A stretch of DNA of 64,000 nt, taken from Dactylosporangium roseum (GTDB taxonomy: Bacteria > Actinomycetota > Actinomycetes > Mycobacteriales > Micromonosporaceae). The stretch spans positions 6,465,501 to 6,529,500 of the forward strand of contig NZ_CP073721.1 of NCBI RefSeq assembly GCF_025264685.1, written 5' to 3'. Both the position numbers and the translations under genes were made by a program. The first letter of the stretch is position 1. Each line of letters opens with the position of its first letter. Positions 33,816 to 41,401 of this stretch are shown piece after piece. The notes under the pieces are model-generated. The model did not search any database, had not been told where the DNA came from, and saw only the letters and a list, made by a program, of their open reading frames with translations.

Positions 33816-36560
33816 TCACGAGTCGCCACCGGTCTCGCCGACCGGCGCGGCGTTGACGTCGTCGATCGCGTACTTCTTCGCCGCCTCCGCCGGGGCCGAG
33901 GCCGGGACCTCGCCACGGCGGGCGAGCTGACGCAGCGCGGCGACCACGATCGACTCGGCGTCGACGTGGAAGTGGCGGCGCAGCGCGTGACGCGTGTCGG
34001 ACAGGCCGAAGCCGTCGGTGCCCAGCGAGGTGTAGTCGTTCGGCACCCAGCGGGCGATCAGGTCCGGCACCGCCCGCATGAAGTCGCTGACGGCGACGAC
34101 CGGGCCGGCGGTGTTCTGGAGGACCTGTGTCACGTACGGCACCCGGGGCTCCTCGGACGGGTGCAGCAGGTTGTGCTCCTCCGCCTGTACCGCGTCCCGG
34201 CGCAGCTCCGTCCAGGACGTCGCGGACCAGACGTCGGCCGCCACGCCCCATTCCTCGGCGAGGAGCTTCTGGGCCTTGAGCGCCCACTGCATGCCCGTGC
34301 CCGAGGCCAGCAACTGCGCCTTGGGGCCCTCCTGGACCGGTGCCGCCTGGTACCGGTACAGGCCCCGCAGCAGGCCTTCCACGTCGACGCCCGCGGGCTC
34401 GGCGGGCTGGAAGATCGGCTCGTTGTAGACGGTCAGGTAGTAGATGAGGTCCTCCGGGGCCTCACCGTACATGCGGTTGACCGCGTTCTCGGTGATGTGC
34501 GCGATCTCGTACCCGAACGCCGGGTCGTAGGCCACGACGGCCGGGTTGGTCGCCGCGATGAGCAGCGAGTGGCCGTCCTCGTGCTGCAGGCCCTCACCGT
34601 TGAGCGTGGTGCGCCCGGCGGTCGCGCCCAGCAGGAAACCACGGGTCATCTGGTCGGCGGCCGCCCAGATGCCGTCGGCGGTGCGTTGGAAGCCGAACAT
34701 CGAGTAGAAGATGTAGACCGGGATGATCGGCTGGCCGTGCGTCGCGTAGCTGGTCCCGGCCGCGGTGAACGAGGCGACCGAGCCGGCCTCGTTGATGCCC
34801 TCGTGCAGGATCTGACCGCCGGTCGACTCGCGGTACGACAGGAAGAGCTCCCGGTCGACCGGCGTGTAGTTCTGCCCGTGCGGCGAGTAGATCTTCGCCG
34901 TGGGGAAGAGCGAGTCCATGCCGAAGGTCCGGGCCTCGTCGGGGATGATCGGCACCCACCGGTTGCCCATGCCCTTGTCCCGCATCAGGTCCTTGAGCAT
35001 GCGGACGAACGCCATCGTCGTGGCGACCTTCTGCTTGCCGGAGCCGCGCTTGATGTCGCCGTAGACCTTCGACTCGGGCAACTGGAGCGGGATGTGGGTG
35101 GTGCGCCGCTGCGGCACCGGGCCGCCCAGCGCGGCCCGCCGCTCCCGCATGTACTGCATCTCGTCGGACTTCTCGTCGGGCCGGTAGTAGGGCACCGCAT
35201 ACGGGTTGTCGCCGATCGCGCTGTCCGGGATGTCGAGGTACAGCCGGTCGCGGAAGTCCTTGACGTCCTGGAGCGTGAGCTTCTTCATCTGGTGGGTCGC
35301 GTTGCGGCCCTCGAAGTGCGAGCCCAGCGTCCAGCCCTTGATCGTCTTGGCGAGGATCACCGTCGGCTGGCCGGTGTGCTCGGTGGCCGCCTTGTACGCC
35401 GCGTAGAGCTTGCGGTAGTCGTGGCCGCCCCGCTTGAGGTTCCAGATCTGGTCGTCGCTGAGGTGCTCGACCATCTTGCGGGTGCGCGGGTCACGGCCGA
35501 AGAAGTGCTCGCGGACGTAGGCACCGGACTCCGCCTTGAACGTCTGATAGTCGCCGTCGGGCGTGACGTTCATGAGGTTGACCAGCGCACCGTCGGTGTC
35601 GGCGGCGAGCAGCGGGTCCCACTCGCGGCCCCAGACGACCTTGATCACGTTCCACCCGGCGCCCCGGAAGAAGGCCTCCAGCTCCTGCATGATCTTGCCG
35701 TTGCCGCGGACCGGGCCGTCGAGGCGCTGCAGGTTGCAGTTGATCACGAAGGTGAGGTTGTCGAGCTCCTCGCGGGCCGCGACGCCGATCGCGCCGAGGG
35801 TCTCCGGCTCGTCCATCTCGCCGTCGCCCAGGAACGCCCAGACGTGCTGGCCGGACGTGTCCTTGAAACCCCGGTTGTGCAGGTACCGGTTGAAGCGTGC
35901 CTGGTAGATCGCGTTGATGCCGCCGAGGCCCATGGAGACCGTCGGGAACTCCCAGAAGCTCGGCATGAGCCGCGGGTGCGGGTAGCTGGGCAGACCGCCG
36001 CCGAGGCCGCGGTGCGACAACTCCTGGCGGAACCCGTCGAGCTGCTGCTCGCCGAGCCGGCCCTCCATGAACGCCCGCGCATACATGCCCGGGGAGGCGT
36101 GGCCCTGGAAGAAGACCTGGTCGCCGCCGCCCGGGTGGTCCTTGCCGCGGAAGAAGTGGTTGAAGCCGACCTCGTAGAGGCTGGCGGCACTCGCGAAGGT
36201 CGAGATGTGACCGCCGACACCCACGTCGGGACGCTGGGCGCGCTGGACGAGCATCGCGGCGTTCCACCGGATGTAGGCGCGGATGCGCCGCTCGACGTGC
36301 TCGTCACCCGGGAACCAGGGCTCGCGCTCCGGCGGGATGGTGTTGATGTAGTCGGTGGTGGTCAGCGGCGGGACGCCGACCTGTCGCTCCCGGGCGCGCT
36401 CCAGCAGGCGCAGCATCACGTATCGGGCGCGCTTGGTGCCGCGCTCGTCGATAACTCCGTCCAGCGACTCGACCCATTCGGTGGTTTCCTCGGGGTCGAT
36501 GTCCGGCAGTTGGCTCGGCAGGCCGTCGCTGATCACCGGGCGCTTGCGTTCGGTGGACAC
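33816..36560 (-). CDS. aceE: Pyruvate dehydrogenase E1, homodimeric type
   Basis: Thiamine-diphosphate enzyme that decarboxylates pyruvate and passes acetyl to lipoyl E2, feeding the TCA cycle. 914 residues, the single-chain E1 of gamma-proteobacteria and actinobacteria. The ThDP motif is FLGDGEMDEPETLGAIGVAA with NCNLQRLDGPVRGN; RGKDHPGGGDQVFFQGHASP and YGEAPEDLIYYLTVYNEP are family landmarks. GTG at 36560 (VSTERKRPVISDGLPSQLP) after AAGGA. The frame is open upstream but not conserved. No E2 or E3 genes are adjacent, as is usual for actinobacteria. Confidence 0.97.
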   Translation of the reverse strand: MSTERKRPVISDGLPSQLPDIDPEETTEWVESLDGVIDERGTKRARYVMLRLLERARERQVGVPPLTTTDYINTIPPEREPWFPGDEHVERRIRAYIRWNAAMLVQRAQRPDVGVGGHISTFASAASLYEVGFNHFFRGKDHPGGGDQVFFQGHASPGMYARAFMEGRLGEQQLDGFRQELSHRGLGGGLPSYPHPRLMPSFWEFPTVSMGLGGINAIYQARFNRYLHNRGFKDTSGQHVWAFLGDGEMDEPETLGAIGVAAREELDNLTFVINCNLQRLDGPVRGNGKIMQELEAFFRGAGWNVIKVVWGREWDPLLAADTDGALVNLMNVTPDGDYQTFKAESGAYVREHFFGRDPRTRKMVEHLSDDQIWNLKRGGHDYRKLYAAYKAATEHTGQPTVILAKTIKGWTLGSHFEGRNATHQMKKLTLQDVKDFRDRLYLDIPDSAIGDNPYAVPYYRPDEKSDEMQYMRERRAALGGPVPQRRTTHIPLQLPESKVYGDIKRGSGKQKVATTMAFVRMLKDLMRDKGMGNRWVPIIPDEARTFGMDSLFPTAKIYSPHGQNYTPVDRELFLSYRESTGGQILHEGINEAGSVASFTAAGTSYATHGQPIIPVYIFYSMFGFQRTADGIWAAADQMTRGFLLGATAGRTTLNGEGLQHEDGHSLLIAATNPAVVAYDPAFGYEIAHITENAVNRMYGEAPEDLIYYLTVYNEPIFQPAEPAGVDVEGLLRGLYRYQAAPVQEGPKAQLLASGTGMQWALKAQKLLAEEWGVAADVWSATSWTELRRDAVQAEEHNLLHPSEEPRVPYVTQVLQNTAGPVVAVSDFMRAVPDLIARWVPNDYTSLGTDGFGLSDTRHALRRHFHVDAESIVVAALRQLARRGEVPASAPAEAAKKYAIDDVNAAPVGETGGDS

Positions 36561-36828
36561 AGGCGTTCCTTCTATTGGTCGCGACCGGAGGACGATGGCG
36601 TGGCGCGCTGCGACCGGTCTGGGTGGCCTCTGGGTGGCTCGCTGGTTCATGGCCGTTGTGTGGGCCCATGTCCCATCCTGCCCGCCCCTCGTGCCGTCCG
36701 TCACGTCTACGGGACACCAACTGCGACGCGCGACACGATACCCATGGGTAACCTCTGTCGTGTTTCGCTATTGACGGGACGGCGACTCATCCAGTATTCC
36801 AGGCTTCCGCGTCGGTTACCGTCCGGCC

Positions 36829-37227
36829 GTGCCCGACAATTCCGCCTGGTGGCTGCTGCTCCCCCTGGGAATCGTGACCATCGCCCTGAGCATCGTGACC
36901 GTCACGGTCGTGCGGGTCGTCCGCAAGGTCGCGGCGCCCGCCGTCAAGCCCGCGAACAACCCGCTCGGGCCCACCTGGACGCCGGGCGGGCCGGACTCCC
37001 CGCCACCGCCGCCCCACCACCCGTCACCGACCTCACCCCACGACCCCGGGCCCGCGTTCCACACATATGGCCATACGATCGACCATCACCACCACGGCCA
37101 CGGCGACTCCGGCTCGAGCTGGAGCGACTCCGGTTTCTCCAGCTCGACCGACTCCGGCTCGAACGACTCCGGGTCGTCGGGTTCGAGCGACTCGGGCTCG
37201 AGTGCCGGTTCGAGCTCCGGCGACTGA
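36829..37227 (+). CDS. Single-pass membrane protein with His- and Ser/Asp/Gly-rich tail
   Basis: 132 residues. A membrane helix spans about residues 6-30 (WWLLLPLGIVTIALSIVTVT). Then come a short basic stop, a Pro-rich spacer (SPPPPPHHPSPTSP), a His cluster (DHHHHGHGD) and about 40 residues of Ser/Gly/Asp repeats (SDSGSS). Nothing catalytic. The His cluster could bind metal ions and the tail is surely disordered. GTG at 36829; it lies 24 bases before the YjbQ gene. I know no family for it. Confidence 0.6.
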   Translation: MPDNSAWWLLLPLGIVTIALSIVTVTVVRVVRKVAAPAVKPANNPLGPTWTPGGPDSPPPPPHHPSPTSPHDPGPAFHTYGHTIDHHHHGHGDSGSSWSDSGFSSSTDSGSNDSGSSGSSDSGSSAGSSSGD

Positions 37228-37250
37228 CGGCAGGCTGCCACACTGTGGCG

Positions 37251-37655
37251 ATGCACACCGAGGTCATCACCGTCCGGACCGGCTCACGGCCGGCCGTCCG
37301 GGACATCACCGACGATGCGAGCCGCTTCGTGGCGGAGCGGGGCGACGGGCTGCTGCACGTCTTCGTCCCGCACGCGACCGCCGGCGTGGCGATCATCGAG
37401 ACCGGTGCCGGCAGCGACGACGACCTCCTGCGCGCCCTCGACGACGTGCTGCCGGCCGACGACCGCTGGCGGCACCGGCACGGCTCCCCCGGCCACGGCC
37501 GGGACCACGTCATGCCGGCGTTCGTCGCGCCGTATGCGACCCTGCCGGTCCTCGGCGGTCGCCTCGCCCTGGGCACCTGGCAGTCGATCTGCCTGGTGGA
37601 CCCCAACGGCGACAACACCACCCGCCAGGTCCGCTTCTCATTCCTGCGGGGATAA
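37251..37655 (+). CDS. YjbQ-family (UPF0047) protein
   Basis: 134 residues of the YjbQ/UPF0047 family, small beta-rich trimers; the E. coli member has weak thiamine-phosphate synthase activity. Family marks are VFVPHATAGVAIIE near residue 38 (conserved His and Glu), HGRDHVMPAFVAP near residue 82 (His) and LGTWQSICLVDPNG (Gln-Asp). ATG at 37251, 24 bases after the Ser-rich membrane protein gene. The in vivo role of the family is not settled. Confidence 0.9.
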   Translation: MHTEVITVRTGSRPAVRDITDDASRFVAERGDGLLHVFVPHATAGVAIIETGAGSDDDLLRALDDVLPADDRWRHRHGSPGHGRDHVMPAFVAPYATLPVLGGRLALGTWQSICLVDPNGDNTTRQVRFSFLRG

Positions 37656-37715
37656 AGCCTGAATGAACCGCGTTTCTTCCCGGCCTCCGGGCCGTGGCGC
37701 GTGAGGATTGATGCC

Positions 37716-38159
37716 GTGATCGAGCGCCGTGTCGCCGTTGTGTTCCTCGTCGACCCCCAGGGCCGGCTCCTCATGCAGCACCGTGACCGGCACGCCAAGG
37801 TGTCGCCGAACCAGTGGGCCATGCCCGGCGGCAAGATCGAGGACGGTGAGACGCCGATCGCCGCGGCCCGCCGGGAGGTGCTGGAGGAGACCGGCCTGAC
37901 CGCCGACGTGCTGGAGCACTACGACACCCGCACCCGGCCGTCGGTGTCCACCGTGGACGGCCTGGTGGAGATGCACGTGTTCTGCGGGCCGACCGACGCC
38001 ACCCAGGAGGATGTGGTGCTCGGCGAGGGGCAGGCGATGGTGTTCCTCACACCCGAGGAGGCGCTTTCGCGTGACCTGGGCGTGACCGCCGCGGCACTGG
38101 TGCCGGGTTTCCTCGACTCCCCGCAGTACAGAGCCCTTGCGGAGCGCGGGCGGGCGTAG
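37716..38159 (+). CDS. Nudix hydrolase
   Basis: About 147 residues. A complete Nudix box, GGKIEDGETPIAAARREVLE followed by ETGL, coordinates Mg2+ for cleaving nucleoside diphosphates linked to another group. The N-terminal strand RRVAVVFLVDPQGRLLMQHR is MutT-like. The substrate is unknown. Start ambiguous: GTG at 37716 (VIERRVAVV) fits the family; GTG at 37701 would add five residues and has a worse site. It precedes the fused E1 gene by 63 bases on the same strand. Confidence 0.88.
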   Translation: MIERRVAVVFLVDPQGRLLMQHRDRHAKVSPNQWAMPGGKIEDGETPIAAARREVLEETGLTADVLEHYDTRTRPSVSTVDGLVEMHVFCGPTDATQEDVVLGEGQAMVFLTPEEALSRDLGVTAAALVPGFLDSPQYRALAERGRA

Positions 38160-38222
38160 CCGCCGGCGACGCGTCCGCGCGGACGGACGGGCTGGAGTGG
38201 CGTCCGATGACCGTTTTCGGCC

Positions 38223-40862
38223 ATGCTGTCGAGCGTGACCACCCCTCAGGATCTCGACGAGCGCTTCCGTTCGGAGCTTGCCGGGCTTGTCGCCGCCACG
38301 GTCATCCGGGACCTCGACGAGCCGGTGCGGGACGACACCGCGCTCACCGGCGCGCAGGCCCGGGCGCTCTTCGACGCCCAATCGACGAGCCGCCACCTCG
38401 ACCTGGCCGCCCGATGGCTGCGCAGCTTCGAGGCGGGCTACTACACGATCGGCTCGTCCGGCCACGAGGGAAACGCCGCGGTCGCGGCCGCGCTGCGCCC
38501 GACCGACCCGGCCCTGCTGCACTACCGCTCCGGCGGCTTCTACTGCATGCGCGCCGGTCAGGTCGCCGGCAGCGACCCGGTCCGTGACGTGCTGCGCGGG
38601 GTGGTCGCCTCGGCGCGGGAGCCGATCGCCGGCGGCCGGCACAAGGTCTTCGGCCACGCCGACCTGCACGTCATCCCGACCACGTCGACGATCGCCTCGC
38701 ACCTGCCGCGGGCGGTCGGCGTGGCGTACGCGCTGGGCCGCGGCCGCCGGGTCAACACCGCCTCCGGCCGGCCGGCGCCCGCGGCGCGTGACCTCGTCCC
38801 GCCCGCCAACGGGCACGGCTGGCCCGCCGACGCCGTCGTCGTGTGCTCCTTCGGCGACGCCTCGGTCAACCACGCCGCCGCCACCGCGGCGCTCAACACC
38901 GCCGGCTGGTGCGACCACGTCGGCATCAAGCTGCCGCTGCTGTTCCTCTGCGAGGACAACGGCCTGGGGATCAGTGTCCGCTCGCCCGACGGCTGGGTCG
39001 CCGCGACCCTGCAGAGCCGGCCCGGCGTGCGGTACTACGCGGCCGACGGCTGCGACAGCGCCGCCGCCTACGACCGGGCCGCGGAGGCGGCGGCGTGGGT
39101 CCGGCGGTACCGCAGGCCCGCCGTCCTGCACCTGACCACGGTCCGGCTGATGGGCCACGCCGGCGCCGACGCCGAGATGGCCTACCGCTCGCCGGCCGAC
39201 ATCGCCGCCGACCTGGCCCGCGACCCGCTGGTGCGCACCGCCAGGCTGCTCGTCGACGCGGGCATGGCGACCCCGGCCGAGCTGATGGCCCGCTACGACG
39301 AGCTGGGCTGGGAGGTGCGCCGGGTCGCCGAGGAGGTGCTCGGCGAGCCGAAGCTGGCCAACGCCTCGGAGATCACCGCCCCGCTGGCGCCCCGGCGGCC
39401 GGTGCGGGTGTCGCGGGCGGTCAGCGACGCGGCCACCCAGTTGATCGACGAGGAGGACGGCGACGTCGCCTCGATCGGTGACGACCTGGAGTTCACGCCC
39501 GCCGGGGCCGCCGCGCCGCGGATGGCGGCCGGCGAGCCGCCGTGGGCCCTCGGCGAGCCGCCTGCCGCCGGTCAGCCCGGTGCCGCCGCGCCGGACGGCG
39601 CCGGGAGCCCGGACGAGCCCGCGCGCGAGGACGGGGATGGTTCCGGGGATGATTCCACGGCGCCTGCCGAGGTCGCCGCCGACGACGAGGACGAATGGCC
39701 CGAGCCTGCCGCCGAGGAGGTCCCCGAGAGCGTCGACGCCACCACACCGGCCCCGAACGGCCGGCCCGGCGGCACCGGGCACCCGCCGACCCGCGCCGCC
39801 GCCTTCAACGGCCGCCTGCCCGAACGGGCCGGTCCGCTGACCCTCGCCCAGACCATCAACGCGACCCTGACGGACGCGATGCTGGCGTATCCGCAGATGA
39901 TCCTCTTCGGCGAGGACGTCGCCGCGAAGGGCGGCGTCTACGGGGTCACCAAGGGACTGCGGGACCGGTTCGGCGGCACCCGGATCTTCGACACCCTCCT
40001 CGACGAGACCAGCATCCTCGGCCTCGGCCTCGGCGCCGGGCTGGCCGGCATGCTGCCGGTGCCCGAGATCCAGTACCTGGCCTATCTCCACAACGCCGAG
40101 GACCAGCTACGCGGCGAGGCCGCCACCATGCAGTTCTTCTCGCAGGGCGCCTTCCACAACCCGATGGTCGTGCGGGTCGCCGGCCTGGCGTACCAGCTCG
40201 GTTTCGGCGGGCACTTCCACAACGACAACGCCCTGGCCGTGCTCCGCGACATCCCGGGCCTGGTCGTCGCCGCGCCCGCCCGGGCCGAGGACGCCGCGCC
40301 GATGCTGCGCACGTGCCTGGCCAGCGCCGTCGTCGACGGCAGCGTGTGCGTCTTCCTGGAGCCGATCGCGCTGTACCACACCCGCGACCTGCACTCCGAG
40401 AACGACAACTGGTGGCTGTCCGACTACGCACCGCCGAGCGAATGGTCGGCCCTCCATGTGCCGATCGGCCGCGCCAGGGCGTACGCCAGCGGGCCCAACG
40501 ACGACCTGACGATCATCACCTTCGGCAACGGGGTACGGCTGTCGCTGCGGGCCGCCGCCCGGCTCGCCGGGGAGGGCATCGCCTGCCGGGTCGTCGACCT
40601 GCGGTGGCTCGCGCCGCTGCCGGTCGGCGACATCATCAAGCACGCCTCGGACACCGGCCGGGTGCTGGTCGTGGACGAGACCCGCCGCTCGGGCGGCGTC
40701 GGCGAGGGGATCATCGCGGCCCTGGTCGACGCCGGATACGTCGGGGTCGCCCGGCGAGTGGCCGCCGTCGACTCGTTCGTGCCGCTCGGACCCGCCGCCA
40801 GCCACGTCCTGGTGTCCGAGGAACAGATCGTCCAGGGCGCGAGATCCCTGTTGGCCCGGTAA
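38223..40862 (+). CDS. 2-oxoacid dehydrogenase E1, fused alpha and beta subunits
   Basis: 879 residues joining an E1-alpha and an E1-beta chain that are usually separate proteins. Alpha part, residues 1-405: VCSFGDASVNHAAATAALNT with LFLCEDNGLGIS is the ThDP site, with GDA in place of GDG. Then about 110 residues of Pro/Ala/Asp/Glu-rich, disordered linker. Beta part from residue 535: LAQTINATLTDAMLAYPQMI, FGEDVAAKGGVYGVT, EIQYLAYLHNAEDQL, PIALYHTRDL. Such fusions act on branched-chain or other 2-oxoacids; the substrate here is unknown. No E2 or E3 gene is nearby. ATG at 38223 or GTG at 38235. Confidence 0.88.
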   Translation: MLSSVTTPQDLDERFRSELAGLVAATVIRDLDEPVRDDTALTGAQARALFDAQSTSRHLDLAARWLRSFEAGYYTIGSSGHEGNAAVAAALRPTDPALLHYRSGGFYCMRAGQVAGSDPVRDVLRGVVASAREPIAGGRHKVFGHADLHVIPTTSTIASHLPRAVGVAYALGRGRRVNTASGRPAPAARDLVPPANGHGWPADAVVVCSFGDASVNHAAATAALNTAGWCDHVGIKLPLLFLCEDNGLGISVRSPDGWVAATLQSRPGVRYYAADGCDSAAAYDRAAEAAAWVRRYRRPAVLHLTTVRLMGHAGADAEMAYRSPADIAADLARDPLVRTARLLVDAGMATPAELMARYDELGWEVRRVAEEVLGEPKLANASEITAPLAPRRPVRVSRAVSDAATQLIDEEDGDVASIGDDLEFTPAGAAAPRMAAGEPPWALGEPPAAGQPGAAAPDGAGSPDEPAREDGDGSGDDSTAPAEVAADDEDEWPEPAAEEVPESVDATTPAPNGRPGGTGHPPTRAAAFNGRLPERAGPLTLAQTINATLTDAMLAYPQMILFGEDVAAKGGVYGVTKGLRDRFGGTRIFDTLLDETSILGLGLGAGLAGMLPVPEIQYLAYLHNAEDQLRGEAATMQFFSQGAFHNPMVVRVAGLAYQLGFGGHFHNDNALAVLRDIPGLVVAAPARAEDAAPMLRTCLASAVVDGSVCVFLEPIALYHTRDLHSENDNWWLSDYAPPSEWSALHVPIGRARAYASGPNDDLTIITFGNGVRLSLRAAARLAGEGIACRVVDLRWLAPLPVGDIIKHASDTGRVLVVDETRRSGGVGEGIIAALVDAGYVGVARRVAAVDSFVPLGPAASHVLVSEEQIVQGARSLLAR

Positions 40863-40968
40863 CTTGGACCGATAGTTTTTCGATCGCATCGGTGCGCCAC
40901 TTGCGTTGACGGCCCGTACTGTGTGGACTACGCGCTAACAGTGGTGTTTCGACAGGAGGCAGTGGACA

Positions 40969-41400
40969 GTGAACGCGACCGCGGGTCAGGCCGAGGTGAA
41001 GAGCCTGGCGGACCGGTTCGGAGTCGAACCGGGCATGGTCGTTATGGAGATGGGGTACGACGACGACGTCGACCAGGATCTCCGCGACGTCCTGATCGAC
41101 CGGTGCGGGGAACTGGTTGACGAGGAGACCGACGAGGTCGTCGACGTGGTGCTGCTCTGGTGGCGCGACGACGACGGCGACCTGGTCGAGACGCTCATCG
41201 ACGCGCTCGGCCCGCTGGCGGACAACGGCGTGGTGTGGCTGCTCACGCCCAAGGCCGGCCGCCCTGGACACGTCGAGCCGAGCGAGATCAACGAGTCGGC
41301 GCCCACCGCGGGGTTGCAGCAGACCTCCACGGTCAACGCCGGCAAGGACTGGACCGCCGCGCGCCTCGTCGCGCCCCGCGCCGCCAGGTCTCGCCGCTGA
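40969..41400 (+). CDS. DUF3052 family protein
   Basis: 143 residues, acidic. The family pattern is KSLADRFGVEPGMVVMEMGY, then DDDVDQDLRDVLIDRCGELV and VDVVLLWWRDDDGDLVETLI, ending with GVVWLLTPKAGRPGHVEPSE. It is the homologue of the actinobacterial gene next to aceE and ahpE in mycobacteria (Rv2239c-like by position). GTG at 40969 with AGGAGG upstream. No function is known. Its stop is one base from the stop of the convergent Hsp70-like gene. Confidence 0.9.
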   Translation: MNATAGQAEVKSLADRFGVEPGMVVMEMGYDDDVDQDLRDVLIDRCGELVDEETDEVVDVVLLWWRDDDGDLVETLIDALGPLADNGVVWLLTPKAGRPGHVEPSEINESAPTAGLQQTSTVNAGKDWTAARLVAPRAARSRR

Positions 41401-41401
41401 G

